DNA of 64,000 nucleotides from Amycolatopsis sp. FBCC-B4732. GTDB taxonomy: Bacteria; Actinomycetota; Actinomycetes; Mycobacteriales; Pseudonocardiaceae. Location of the stretch: NCBI RefSeq assembly GCF_023008405.1, contig NZ_CP095376.1:768001-832000 (forward strand). Direction: 5' to 3'. Shown piece by piece: positions 37,746-50,158 of the stretch (position 1 is the stretch's first letter; each line of letters starts with the position of its first letter). The notes beneath the pieces were generated by a model that did not search any database, was not told where the DNA came from, and saw only the letters and a program-made list of their open reading frames with translations. A program made the translations under genes and the position numbers.

Positions 37746-39308
37746 ATGTCCTCACTTCGGCGCATCGCGAGCGCGGCCGCCGCGCTGGCGATCGCGGCAA
37801 GCGGTCTCGTCCTGGGCTCACCCCCGGCGTCGGCGCTCGAAAACGGGCTGCTGCGGACACCGCCGATGGGCTTCAACAACTGGAACTCGACGCAGTGCCG
37901 CCCCGAGTTCGGCGAGGCGATGATCAAGGGCATCGCCGACATCTTCGTCAGCAAGGGCCTCAAGGACGCCGGCTACACCTACGTCAACATCGACGACTGC
38001 TGGGCGCTGCCGTCGCGGAACGCGGCGGGTGACCTCGTCCCCGACCCCGCGCGCTTTCCCCACGGCATCAAGGCACTCGCCGACTACGTGCACGGCAAGG
38101 GGCTGAAGTTCGGCATCTACACCAGCGCCGGGACGAAGACGTGCAACACCGCCGGCTTCCCCGGTGCGCTGGGTCACGAGCAGCAGGACGCGAACCTCTT
38201 CGCCTCCTGGGGCGTCGACTACCTGAAGTACGACAACTGCAACAACCAGGGTGCCGACGCGCAGCAGCGGTACAAGGCGATGCGGGACGCGCTCGCGAAG
38301 TCCGGGCGCCCGATCGCCTATTCGATCTGCGAGTGGGGTCAGAACAAGCCGTGGACGTGGGCGGCGCCGGTCGGGAACCTGTGGCGCACCACCGGTGACA
38401 TCTCCGACAAGTGGTCGAGCATGATCGGCAAGGCGCAGACCAACCGCGGGCTCGCGCAGTACGCCGGCCCCGGGCACTGGAACGACCCCGACATGCTGGA
38501 GGTCGGCAACGGCGGCATGACCGCGGCCGAGTACCGCACGCACTTCAGCCTGTGGGCCATGATGGCGGCGCCGCTGCTCATCGGCAGCGACCTGCGGAAG
38601 GCGTCGGCCGACAGTTTCGCGATCCTCGAGAACACCGACGTGATCGCGCTCGACCAGGACCCGCTGGGCAAGCAGGCGACCGTGCTGAGCGCGAACGGCG
38701 GGCTCGTCGTCTACAGCAAGGTGCTCGCCGACGGCGACCGGGCGGTGGCGCTGTCCAACGAGACGGCGGCGACGGCGACGATCGGCACGACCGCGTCCGC
38801 GACCGGCATCGGCGGCGCGTCTTCGTACACGCTGAAAGACCTGTGGAGCAAGGCGGTCCGGACCACCACGGGCACGATCAGCGCGTCGGTGCCCTCGCAC
38901 GCGACGGTGCTGTACCGCGTGTCGTCCCGGAGTTCCCGTTATGAAGCCGAATCCGCGACCCTTTCGCCCGGCGGCACGGTGGACGCGAACCACGCGGGCT
39001 TCTCGGGAACGGGCTTCGCGAACGGCGCCAACGCGGTGGGCAGCTACGTCGAGTGGCAGGTGAGCGGGCCGGCGTCGACGCTCACGTTCGGCTACGCGAA
39101 CGGCACGACGGCGGCGCGCCCGGTCGACATCGCGGTGGACGGCGCGGTGGTGGCCACCGGCGTCCCGTTCCCGCCGACCGGCGCCTGGACGACGTGGAGC
39201 ACGGTCGCCCGTCCGGTGCCCCTCACAGCGGGCACGCACACCGTACGGCTCACCGCGACCACCGCCGACGGCCCGGCGAACCTGGATTATCTGGACATTT
39301 CGCAGTAG
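37746..39308 (+). CDS. Secreted alpha-galactosidase, GH27 with C-terminal CBM35
   Basis: 520 aa. The ATG at 37746 follows GGGAG by 5 bases and gives a clean signal peptide (MSSLRRIASAAAALAIAASG... cut near ASA at residue 30); an upstream in-frame start would disrupt it. GH27 landmarks are LRTPPMGFNNWN, VNIDDCW, GLKFGIYTSAGTKTC, nucleophile Asp163 in YLKYDNC, acid/base Asp218 in TTGDIS, and GHWNDPDML. Residues about 400-520, from RYEAESA to LDYLDISQ, are a CBM35-like beta-sandwich. It should release terminal alpha-linked galactose from plant galactosides outside the cell. It has its own promoter and no obvious link to the PKS. Confidence 0.93.
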   Translation: MSSLRRIASAAAALAIAASGLVLGSPPASALENGLLRTPPMGFNNWNSTQCRPEFGEAMIKGIADIFVSKGLKDAGYTYVNIDDCWALPSRNAAGDLVPDPARFPHGIKALADYVHGKGLKFGIYTSAGTKTCNTAGFPGALGHEQQDANLFASWGVDYLKYDNCNNQGADAQQRYKAMRDALAKSGRPIAYSICEWGQNKPWTWAAPVGNLWRTTGDISDKWSSMIGKAQTNRGLAQYAGPGHWNDPDMLEVGNGGMTAAEYRTHFSLWAMMAAPLLIGSDLRKASADSFAILENTDVIALDQDPLGKQATVLSANGGLVVYSKVLADGDRAVALSNETAATATIGTTASATGIGGASSYTLKDLWSKAVRTTTGTISASVPSHATVLYRVSSRSSRYEAESATLSPGGTVDANHAGFSGTGFANGANAVGSYVEWQVSGPASTLTFGYANGTTAARPVDIAVDGAVVATGVPFPPTGAWTTWSTVARPVPLTAGTHTVRLTATTADGPANLDYLDISQ

Positions 39309-39333
39309 CCTTTTCGTATGGGGTACGAGATCA

Positions 39334-39912
39334 ATGGCCGGTGAGGTGACGACGCCCCTGCTGCCGTGTGGGGACGTCGACGAGATCGCGGAGTTCTACG
39401 CGATGCTGGGGTTCGAGCGGACGTACCGGCAGCTCCGCCCGAACCCGTACGTCGCGGTGCGGCGCGAGGACCTGCACCTGCACTTCTTCGGGATGCCGGG
39501 CTTCGATCCGGAGCAGTCCTACGGCACCTGTCTGGTGCAGGTCCCCGACATCGGCGCGCTGTTCGAGGCGTTCGCCGCCGGGATGCGTGCGGCGCACGGG
39601 AAACTGCTGGTCAAGGGGATCCCGCGGATGACGCGGCCGCGCGTGCGCAAGAACATGGGGGGCCTGACCGGCTTCAGCGTGGTCGACCCCGGCGGCAACT
39701 GGATCCGGATCGTCTCGCGCGAGCAGGCGTCGCTCGCGACCACGAAGCTCGGCCGGGCGCTGGAGAACGCCGTCGTCCAGGGCGACTCGCGCGGCGACGT
39801 CGCCCAAGCCGCGAAGATCCTTTCGGCCGCCCTCGAACGCGAGCGGGCGAGCGCCCCGGCCGCCGACGTCGCCGCGGCCGAGGCCTACTTGGCCGAGCTG
39901 CGGGAGTCGTAA
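39334..39912 (+). CDS. Glyoxalase/bleomycin-resistance (VOC) fold protein
   Basis: 192 aa. The N-terminal half (PLLPCGDVDEIAEFYAMLGFE ... LHLHFFGM ... GFSVVDPGGNWIRIV) is a single VOC module of beta-alpha-beta-beta-beta units, as in bleomycin-binding proteins and glyoxalases. The last 60 residues are helical. The substrate cannot be told from sequence. The ATG lacks a strong Shine-Dalgarno and lies 25 bases after the alpha-galactosidase stop, so it may be read through from that gene. Its 3' end overlaps the convergent HxlR gene by 28 bases. Confidence 0.8.
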   Translation: MAGEVTTPLLPCGDVDEIAEFYAMLGFERTYRQLRPNPYVAVRREDLHLHFFGMPGFDPEQSYGTCLVQVPDIGALFEAFAAGMRAAHGKLLVKGIPRMTRPRVRKNMGGLTGFSVVDPGGNWIRIVSREQASLATTKLGRALENAVVQGDSRGDVAQAAKILSAALERERASAPAADVAAAEAYLAELRES

Positions 39913-40250
39913 GCCGCCCGGGCCTGTTCGACCTCGTCGAGGTGGGGCGACCACTCGGCGAGGCTGGCGAACAGCGGGCCCAGGCTGCGGCCCAGCTCGC
40001 TGATTTCGTACTCCACCCGCGGCGGGACTTCGGCGTGGTAGGTGCGCACGACGAGGCCGTCGCGCTCCAGCTGTCGCAGCCGTTGGGTGAGCACCTTCGG
40101 CGTGATGGTGGCGATCCGGCGCTCGAGTTCGACGAACCGCTGCCGGCCGAATTCGTTGAGGGCCCACAGGATCGGCGTGGTCCACCGGCTGAACACGATG
40201 TCCACGACCGGCGCGATCGGGCAGGCCAGCTCGGGTGTGGTCCTGGTCAC
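39885..40250 (-). CDS. HxlR-family winged-helix transcriptional regulator
   Basis: 121 aa. It has the HxlR pattern: an N-terminal Cys (LACPIAPVVDIVFSRWT), the wHTH with RRIATITPKVLTQRLRQLERDGLV, the wing YHAEVPPRVEYEIS, and a C-terminal dimer helix. Members often sense electrophiles or thiol stress through the Cys. It is divergent from an NmrA-like gene with a 67-base gap containing a palindrome, so it probably represses that pair and itself. Confidence 0.88.
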   Translation of the reverse strand: MTRTTPELACPIAPVVDIVFSRWTTPILWALNEFGRQRFVELERRIATITPKVLTQRLRQLERDGLVVRTYHAEVPPRVEYEISELGRSLGPLFASLAEWSPHLDEVEQARAAYDSRSSAK

Positions 40251-40277
40251 TTTTCGGGCCTCCAGCCATTACTTTCC

Positions 40278-40300
40278 TCTAGGTACCTACTATACCGGCG
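40278..40300. promoter_or_regulatory. Candidate HxlR operator in a divergent promoter
   Basis: The gap between the HxlR start and the NmrA-like start holds the perfect 10-bp palindrome TAGGTACCTA (40280-40289), followed by CTATACC. The stretch is AT-rich relative to its surroundings. The position, between divergent regulator and target, is the usual HxlR arrangement. Confidence 0.45.
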
Positions 40301-40317
40301 AATGTAGCGTCGTTCCC

Positions 40318-41109
40318 ATGATCGTGGTCATGGGAGCAACGGGAAATGTCGGAGCCCCGCTGGTGCGCCAGCTGGCGGAGGCCGGGGAAGAAGTGACGAC
40401 GGTGTCCCGCCGGATCGCCGACGCGCCGCCGGGAGTGGTTGTCCGGCAAGGAGATCTGGCTTCGCCACCGGAATTCGAGGACGTGTCGGCGGTGTTCCTG
40501 ATGGTGCCGCCGGGGTTCCAGGGCTCGCTGGAGCCGGTGCTGGCGCGGACCGGGTCCGCCCGCGTGGTGCTGCTGTCGTCGCAGGGCGTCGGAACCGGAC
40601 GGCACCCGGCGGTGTTCGAGGACGCCGTACGGGCGTCGAGTCCGGAGTGGACGATCCTGCGTCCGGCCGGGTTCGCGTCGAACGCGTTCCAGTGGGCGGA
40701 AAGCGTGCGCACTTCACGTGCGATCGCGGCACCGTTCGGCGACGTCGCCCTGCCGGTGATCGACCCGGAGGACATCGCGGCGGTCGCGGCGGCGGCGCTG
40801 GTTTCCCCGTCGCACGCAGGAAAGACGTATGTCCTGACCGGCCCGTCCCCGGTGTCGCCGCGCGAGCAGGCGGCGGTCATCGGCGAGGCGGTGGGGGAGC
40901 CGGTCCGGTTCGTTCCGCAGACGCGCGACGAGGCCCTCGCGGCGATGCTGAACTTCATGCCGGCGGAGGTGGCGGAGTCCACACTGGACATCCTGGGCGC
41001 ACCGACGCCGTCGGAGCAACAGGTGAGCCGCGACGTGGAACGGATCCTGGGCCGCGCGCCGCGTCCGTTCGCGGCGTGGGCCGCGCGCTTCGCGGGGGCG
41101 TTCAAGTGA
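40318..41109 (+). CDS. NmrA-like NAD(P)-binding SDR protein
   Basis: 263 aa. The start is the ATG at 40318, giving the Rossmann motif MIVVMGATGNVGAPLVRQL at once; longer upstream readings would run through the promoter. It has the atypical SDR layout: GxxGxxG near the N-terminus, VVRQGDL, SSQGVG, and the C-terminal region PVSPREQAAVIGEAVGEPV. Relatives are redox sensors or quinone/flavin-type oxidoreductases. It overlaps the next gene by 4 bases (GTGA), so the two are translationally coupled. Confidence 0.85.
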   Translation: MIVVMGATGNVGAPLVRQLAEAGEEVTTVSRRIADAPPGVVVRQGDLASPPEFEDVSAVFLMVPPGFQGSLEPVLARTGSARVVLLSSQGVGTGRHPAVFEDAVRASSPEWTILRPAGFASNAFQWAESVRTSRAIAAPFGDVALPVIDPEDIAAVAAAALVSPSHAGKTYVLTGPSPVSPREQAAVIGEAVGEPVRFVPQTRDEALAAMLNFMPAEVAESTLDILGAPTPSEQQVSRDVERILGRAPRPFAAWAARFAGAFK

Positions 41110-41876
41110 CCGCACTGTCCTATCAGGAGCAAGGCAGCGGAGCACCGCTGGTGTTCCTGCACGGCAACCCGACGTCGTCCCGCTTGTGGCGCACCGTGAT
41201 GCCGTCCCTGCCAGGGCGCCGCCTGGCACCGGACCTGATCGGCATGGGTGACTCACCGAGGCCGGACATCGAGTACACGTTCGACGACCACGCGAGCCAC
41301 CTCGACGACTGGTTCGACGCCCTGGCGCTGGACGACGTGGTCCTGATCGGCCACGACTGGGGTGGCGCGCTGGCGGCGGACTGGGCGTCCCGCCACCCTT
41401 CGCGGGTCCGGGCGCTGGCGTTCACGGAAGCGGTGCTGAAGCCGATGTCGTGGGCGGAGTTCCCGCCCGCGGGGGCCGAGGTGTTCCGCGCTCTCAAGAC
41501 GCCGGGGGTGGGCGAGTCGATGATCGGCGACTTCCTGCCCCCGGAGTACGCGTCCCAGGACCTTCGCCCGGTGCTGCAGTGGACCCGGTCGATGCCACTG
41601 GGCGGCGAGCCGGCGTCGGTGGTGTCCTGGATCGAGGCGTTCGACCGCTGGCTGTCGTCGTCCGCCGTACCGAAGTTGCTGGTGACGTTCGAGCCGGGCT
41701 TCGGCACGATGCTGACGTCGTCGATGGTCGAGTGGTTTTCCGCGAACTTCGCGTCGCTGGAGGTGGTGCACCGCCCGGAGAAGGCAGGGCACCACACCCC
41801 GGAGGACCAACCGGAAGCCCTGGCGGCGGTGCTGGCGGAGTGGCTGGAGAGGATCAGCGGAGCCGCAGCCCGCTGA
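41106..41876 (+). CDS. Haloalkane dehalogenase-like alpha/beta hydrolase
   Basis: 256 aa with a GTG start overlapping the previous stop. The full HLD-II pentad is visible: Asn21 in HGNPTSS and Trp85 next to the nucleophile as halide-binding residues, nucleophile Asp84 in GHDWGG, catalytic acid Glu108 in AFTEAV, and base His229 in AGHHTPED. An Asp (not Ser) nucleophile separates it from esterases. It is about 35-40 residues shorter than DhaA/LinB, mainly in the cap. Expected reaction: hydrolytic removal of halide from haloalkanes. Pairing with an NmrA-like oxidoreductase under an HxlR repressor suggests a small detoxification unit. Confidence 0.85.
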   Translation: MTALSYQEQGSGAPLVFLHGNPTSSRLWRTVMPSLPGRRLAPDLIGMGDSPRPDIEYTFDDHASHLDDWFDALALDDVVLIGHDWGGALAADWASRHPSRVRALAFTEAVLKPMSWAEFPPAGAEVFRALKTPGVGESMIGDFLPPEYASQDLRPVLQWTRSMPLGGEPASVVSWIEAFDRWLSSSAVPKLLVTFEPGFGTMLTSSMVEWFSANFASLEVVHRPEKAGHHTPEDQPEALAAVLAEWLERISGAAAR

Positions 41877-41986
41877 CGTACGGCTGCGGCGCGACGGCGA
41901 CACTGCCACCGGAGAGTTCCCACCCACCCCAGGCCCGGCCGAGCCGGGGCACACCTGTCAACGGGAACCGAAGGCACCGTGGGGGT

Positions 41987-42005
41987 CCGGGGGCTCGGCC
42001 CCCGG
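41987..42005 (+). terminator. GC-rich stem-loop after the dehalogenase gene
   Basis: Arms CCGGGGG (41987-41993) and CCCCCGG (41999-42005) pair around a 5-base loop, about 110 bases after the stop. There is no U-tract, but intrinsic terminators in high-GC actinobacteria often lack one. The rest of 41877-42069 shows nothing I can name. Confidence 0.4.
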
Positions 42006-42069
42006 GCAACACCCGGATTCCGGGGGAAGTCCGCGCGTTCCGCGGACACACCCCACCCACGGAATCCGG

Positions 42070-42143
42070 TCGGGATGACAGGATTTGAACCTGCGACCCT
42101 TCGCTCCCAAAGCGAATGCGCTACCAAGCTGCGCCACATCCCG
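42070..42143 (-). tRNA. tRNA-Pro(TGG)
   Basis: The reverse complement folds as a complete cloverleaf: acceptor CGGGATG/CATCCCG, D-arm GCGC...GCGC, anticodon stem TTCGC/GCGAA with loop TTTGGGA (anticodon TGG, reading CCA), and T-arm with TTCAAAT. The discriminator is A; CCA is not fully encoded. It is transcribed away from tRNA-Gly. Confidence 0.95.
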
Positions 42144-42192
42144 GCACACCCCCAGGGGGGTGTGCGGTCAGCCTAGCGCGTCACGCTAAGCT
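42144..42192. promoter_or_regulatory. Hairpin and back-to-back promoter region between two divergent tRNA genes
   Basis: A 10-bp stem with a 2-base loop (GCACACCCCC/GGGGGTGTGC, 42144-42165) abuts the 5' end of tRNA-Pro. Next comes TAGCG-N5-CGCTA (42174-42188). TAAGCT (42187-42192, + strand) and TAGGCT (42170-42175, - strand) could be -10 boxes for tRNA-Gly and tRNA-Pro respectively; the -35 boxes are weak. Confidence 0.35.
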
Positions 42193-42246
42193 GGCCTCGC
42201 ACCCGGGTACCTCGGGGGCACGCGGGTGTAGCTCAATGGTAGAGCC

Positions 42247-46932
<4,686 letters not shown>

Positions 46933-47070
46933 GTGTGCCGACCCTCTCCACCACGCATGCGCCAGCCATGGTCGTCGACCCAGCGTGCCATGATTCGCCC
47001 TACACTTCGAGCCAGTCCGCCCACCACGCGGTAGCCGTGCGACAGCAGTCCGGAGGCAGGAGGTCCGTGC
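46933..47070. promoter_or_regulatory. Divergent promoter region between kinase and phosphatase
   Basis: 138 bases separate the two start codons, so both promoters must lie here. A strong Shine-Dalgarno (GGAGGCAGGAGG) precedes the phosphatase start. I cannot assign convincing -10/-35 pairs. Confidence 0.5.
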
Positions 47071-48624
47071 ATGGTGTCACGTCCGGCCCCGGCGTCGGCG
47101 GCCCTGCCGTCGATCGCCGGTGAGGACGGGCCGCCGGGCTTCGACGCCTTCGGGCGGGCCGTCCTCGAAGACGTGCGCGACGCGGTGTTCGTCCAGGACG
47201 CCGACGGGGAGCTGCGCTGGGCGAACCCGGCGGCGCGCACCCTGACCGGCGGCGCCGAGCCGCGGCTGCACCCGATCGCCGAGACCTCGGGCCACGTAGA
47301 GGTGGCCGGCCACCGGCGTCCGGCCCGCATCCGGGCCCTCCCGGGCGGCTGGCACGCCTGGACCGTGCAAGCGGAGGACGTCCCGCAGCGGCACGTCGGC
47401 GACTTCCTGGCCGAGGCCGGGCCCCGGCTGGCCGGGGCGCGCGGGCGCCACGGCACCGCCCGGGTGATCGCCGAGCTGGCCGCGTCCGCGCTGGCCGAAA
47501 CCGTCTTCGTACTGCTCCCGACCACCCGCGGCCGGTGGGAGTGGTGGAGCTGTGAGGGCCCGGCCGCGCAGGGCCACGGCCGGATCCGGCGGGTCCCCGC
47601 CCAGGTCGCGCCGGTGCTGGCGGCCACCTTCGGCGCCCTCGGCCGCCCCCAGCTCGCGCCCGTGCCCGCGCCGGAGGTGGCGACGCTCCCGTCGGTCGTC
47701 GCCGACCGGTTCGCCGGCCACGCCGACGTCTCGGTCGTCTCGCTCGGGCCGAGCGCGGGCGCCGGCGTCACCGGTGCCCTGCTGCTGGGCCGGCGCGCCG
47801 ACCCCGAGTTCGGCACCGACCAGACCCGCGCGGTGGTCGAGTTCGCCAAGGCGGCCGGGACGGCGCTGGCCAACGCCCAGCGCTACGCCCGCCAGGAAGA
47901 GGCCACCCGCGGCCTGGAGACGACGCTGCGCCCGATCGACCCGCCGGAGCTCGAGGGCACCCGGTTCGAGACGTGGTACGAGCCGGCGGGCGGGGTGCTC
48001 GCGGTCGGCGGCGACTTCTATGACGTCCTCCCGCACGACGACGGCAGCGCGTTCCTGGTGCTCGGCGACGTCTGCGGCAAGGGCCCGGAGGCCGCGGCGC
48101 TGACCGGCCGGGTCCGGCACGCGCTGACCGCGCTGGCCATGGTCGAACGCGACGGCCGCACGCTGCTGCGGCTGCTCAACGAGCTGCTCATCGCCGGCGG
48201 CAGCAGCCGCTTCGCCACCCTCGTGCTCGGCACCGCGCGCCCGGCGGACGGCGGCGTCGAGCTGACGCTGGCCTCCGGCGGGCACCCGGCGCCGCTGATC
48301 ATCCGCCGCTCGGGCGTGGTCGAGGAGGTCACCGTCCCCGGCACGCTGGTCGGCATCTCGCCGCAGGCCCGGTTCGCCGAGGCGGGCGTGCGGCTGGAGC
48401 GCGGCGAGATGTGCCTGCTCTACACCGACGGCATCACCGAGGCCCGCAACCGCCACGACCCGACGGAGCTCTTCGGCGACGACCGGCTGCGCGCGGTGCT
48501 CACGGCCGCGGCGGGGGAGCCGGCCCGCGAGGTCGTGCGGCGGCTGCGGCAGGCCGTCCGGGACTGGCTCGGCAGCTCGGCCCACGACGACATCGCCGTG
48601 CTGGCCATCGAGTGCCCCGAGTGA
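47071..48624 (+). CDS. PAS-GAF-SpoIIE (PP2C-type) serine/threonine phosphatase
   Basis: 517 aa. The ATG follows AGGAGG with ideal spacing. Residues about 20-100 look PAS-like (VLEDVRDAVFVQDADGELRWANPAARTL), about 110-290 GAF-like, and about 300-515 form a SpoIIE/RsbU-type PP2C domain with metal-binding signatures GGDFYD, GDVCGKGPEAA, YTDGITEARN and HDDIAVL. Such enzymes dephosphorylate anti-anti-sigma (STAS) proteins and trigger partner-switching release of stress sigma factors. No STAS or RsbW-like partner is encoded in the window, so its target is elsewhere. The divergent poly-HAMP kinase suggests a shared stress-sensing locus. Confidence 0.92.
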   Translation: MVSRPAPASAALPSIAGEDGPPGFDAFGRAVLEDVRDAVFVQDADGELRWANPAARTLTGGAEPRLHPIAETSGHVEVAGHRRPARIRALPGGWHAWTVQAEDVPQRHVGDFLAEAGPRLAGARGRHGTARVIAELAASALAETVFVLLPTTRGRWEWWSCEGPAAQGHGRIRRVPAQVAPVLAATFGALGRPQLAPVPAPEVATLPSVVADRFAGHADVSVVSLGPSAGAGVTGALLLGRRADPEFGTDQTRAVVEFAKAAGTALANAQRYARQEEATRGLETTLRPIDPPELEGTRFETWYEPAGGVLAVGGDFYDVLPHDDGSAFLVLGDVCGKGPEAAALTGRVRHALTALAMVERDGRTLLRLLNELLIAGGSSRFATLVLGTARPADGGVELTLASGGHPAPLIIRRSGVVEEVTVPGTLVGISPQARFAEAGVRLERGEMCLLYTDGITEARNRHDPTELFGDDRLRAVLTAAAGEPAREVVRRLRQAVRDWLGSSAHDDIAVLAIECPE

Positions 48625-48702
48625 ACTCCTGTCCTTTGTGGACCGGGTTTGGCCGCACGCGGAGGGGGTAATTCCCCGTGCATCGATCCCGATGACAGGA
48701 GT
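48625..48702 (+). promoter_or_regulatory. Inverted repeat that could cover the DJ-1/PfpI ribosome binding site
   Basis: ACTCCTGTC (48625-48633) and GACAGGAGT (48694-48702) are perfect 9-bp complements about 60 bases apart. The right arm contains the AGGAG Shine-Dalgarno of the gene starting at 48706. If a transcript spans both, the site could be masked. The left arm lies directly after the phosphatase stop codon. Confidence 0.4.
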
Positions 48703-48705
48703 CTC

Positions 48706-49248
48706 ATGGCGAACGCATTGAACGGACGCCGCGTCGCGATCCTGGCGGCGGACGGCGTCGAGCAGGTCGAACTCGAAAAGCCGCGCCAGGCCGTCCTCGA
48801 CGAGGGCGCGACGGTCGAGCTGGTGTCCCTCGACACCGGCGAGATCCAGGCGATGAACGGCGACATCGACAAGGGCGACCGCTTCCCCGTCGACCGGAAG
48901 GTCGCCGACGTCCGCGTCGACGACTTCGACGCGCTGCTGCTGCCCGGCGGCACGATGAACCCGGACAACCTCCGCATCGACCCGGACGCGGTCCGCTTCG
49001 CCGGCGATTTCGTCCGGGCCGGTAAGCCGGTCGGGGTGATCTGCCACGGTCCGTGGACGCTCGTCGAAGCGGATGTCGTACGAGGGCGCCGGCTGACGTC
49101 GTACCCGAGTATCCGCACCGACCTGCGTAACGCCGGCGCCACCGTCGTCGACGAAGAAGTGGTGGTCGACAACGGCCTGGTGTCCAGCCGGAACCCGGAC
49201 GACCTGCCGGCGTTCTGCCGCGAGGTCGTGCGCTCGTTCGCGGGCTGA
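48706..49248 (+). CDS. DJ-1/PfpI family protein (YhbO/general stress protein 18-like)
   Basis: 180 aa. ATG at 48706, 5 bases after AGGAG. It has the class I amidotransferase-like fold of PfpI: RRVAILAADGVEQVELEKPRQ, DALLLPGGTMNPDNLR, the nucleophile Cys in VGVICHGPW, and SYPSIRTDLRNAGATVVDEEVVVDNGLVSSRNPDD. Members are described as glyoxalase III/deglycase or protease-like stress proteins; the exact activity is debated. It lies 81 bases after the SpoIIE phosphatase gene on the same strand and may be part of a stress locus. Confidence 0.92.
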   Translation: MANALNGRRVAILAADGVEQVELEKPRQAVLDEGATVELVSLDTGEIQAMNGDIDKGDRFPVDRKVADVRVDDFDALLLPGGTMNPDNLRIDPDAVRFAGDFVRAGKPVGVICHGPWTLVEADVVRGRRLTSYPSIRTDLRNAGATVVDEEVVVDNGLVSSRNPDDLPAFCREVVRSFAG

Positions 49249-49280
49249 GTCCTTTGTAGACGTTCACCCGGACGCGCGTG

Positions 49281-49295
49281 TTAAGTCCCGCTTAA
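49281..49295. promoter_or_regulatory. Short AT-rich inverted repeat upstream of a small ORF
   Basis: TTAAG-TCCCG-CTTAA is a perfect 5+5 inverted repeat in an AT-rich spot rare in this window, about 80 bases before the small ORF start. It is a candidate operator or promoter element. Confidence 0.35.
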
Positions 49296-49372
49296 ATTTG
49301 TTGGCATTCGGTGCCCCGGCGGAGGACGCTGAGGGTGTGACGAGGATCGCCCGGCGAGAGGAGGTGGACGCG

Positions 49373-49537
49373 ATGACGGTGCAGGCAAGGCGCTACGGCC
49401 GCTGGTGCCGCGAGCACTTCGACGCGATCGCCCCCGTGGGCGTTCCGGTACCCCGCCCCGCCGACCCCGCCGACCAGGCTCGGCCGGTCAGCGAGCCGGA
49501 GCCGGCGCAACCGGTGGCCGAACAGCCGCAGGGCTGA
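49373..49537 (+). CDS. Small hypothetical protein, 54 aa
   Basis: The ATG at 49373 follows GAGAGGAGG by 8 bases, the best support that it is translated. The product starts MTVQARRYGRWCREHFDA, is basic at first, then runs into a Pro/Ala/Glu-rich tail (PADPADQARPVSEPEPAQPV). No domain is recognisable. The strong bidirectional terminator directly follows its stop, so it is the last gene of its transcript. Confidence 0.6.
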   Translation: MTVQARRYGRWCREHFDAIAPVGVPVPRPADPADQARPVSEPEPAQPVAEQPQG

Positions 49538-49541
49538 CGAC

Positions 49542-49592
49542 GGACGTGAAGAAGGCCTCCCCGGTCGAGCCGGGGAGGCCTTCTTCACGTCC
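49542..49592. terminator. Strong bidirectional intrinsic terminator
   Basis: A perfect 23-bp stem (49542-49564 with 49570-49592) closes on the 5-base loop TCGAG. It lies between convergent genes, 5 bases after the small ORF stop and 4 bases before the stop of the opposite-strand membrane protein gene, so it can end both transcripts. Confidence 0.9.
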
Positions 49593-49595
49593 GGG

Positions 49596-50006
49596 TCAGC
49601 GGTAGCTGCGCCGGTACCAGACCCGGCGCGGCCCCGGTGCGCCGATGCGCGTGATGACGTCGGTCAGGATCGCCCCGATGACCAGCCAGATCACCGCCGC
49701 GAGACCGTCGTTGAGGAACGTCGCCAGCTTCTCCGAATCCGGCGTGAACAGGTTGCGCAGGCCCAGCGAGACGCCGGCCGACCACTCGCTGATCAGGTGC
49801 GCGAAGCCGTTCGCCGAGTTGGCCTCGCCCAGCACCAGCACGATGTGCACGGCCAGGACCAGCGCGAACACCGCGCACACGAGGTGGATCAGGGCGTTGA
49901 CCGTGCGGACGACCCGGATCCGCGGGTGGGTCCGCTCGACGACTTCTTCCGTCGTGGCCGGTTCATAGCGCGGTTCGTACGGCTCCTGGGGCGGGGGATA
50001 CGGCAT
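49596..50006 (-). CDS. Small membrane protein of unknown function
   Basis: 136 aa from the ATG at 50006, preceded by AAAGGA; a longer reading to 50078 lacks a ribosome binding site. A Pro/Tyr/Glu-rich cytosolic N-terminus (MPYPPPQEPYEPRYEPATTEE) is followed by a hydrophobic helix (LIHLVCAVFALVLAVHIVLV), an amphipathic middle and a second helix (LAAVIWLVIGAILTDVIT). The layout is faintly YggT-like, but I do not assign the family. Confidence 0.75.
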   Translation of the reverse strand: MPYPPPQEPYEPRYEPATTEEVVERTHPRIRVVRTVNALIHLVCAVFALVLAVHIVLVLGEANSANGFAHLISEWSAGVSLGLRNLFTPDSEKLATFLNDGLAAVIWLVIGAILTDVITRIGAPGPRRVWYRRSYR

Positions 50007-50158
50007 CGTCGCCGTCCTTTCGACTGTCCGATGTGGACGCATCTGGGCGTACGGTGGCCCCGGGGGAATACCCGTCACCCGGACGGGTAAACCGCGCGTT
50101 CCTCAAATTTCCGAAAAATGCGTCATGTTAGGGTTGTTTGGGGAACTCAAGGAGGGTC

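Noticed and set aside
37746..39308. Alpha-galactosidase as a tailoring enzyme of the polyketide
   Set aside because: It has a Sec signal peptide and a CBM35, its own promoter, and GH27 catalytic residues for polysaccharide hydrolysis; nothing ties it to the PKS except proximity.
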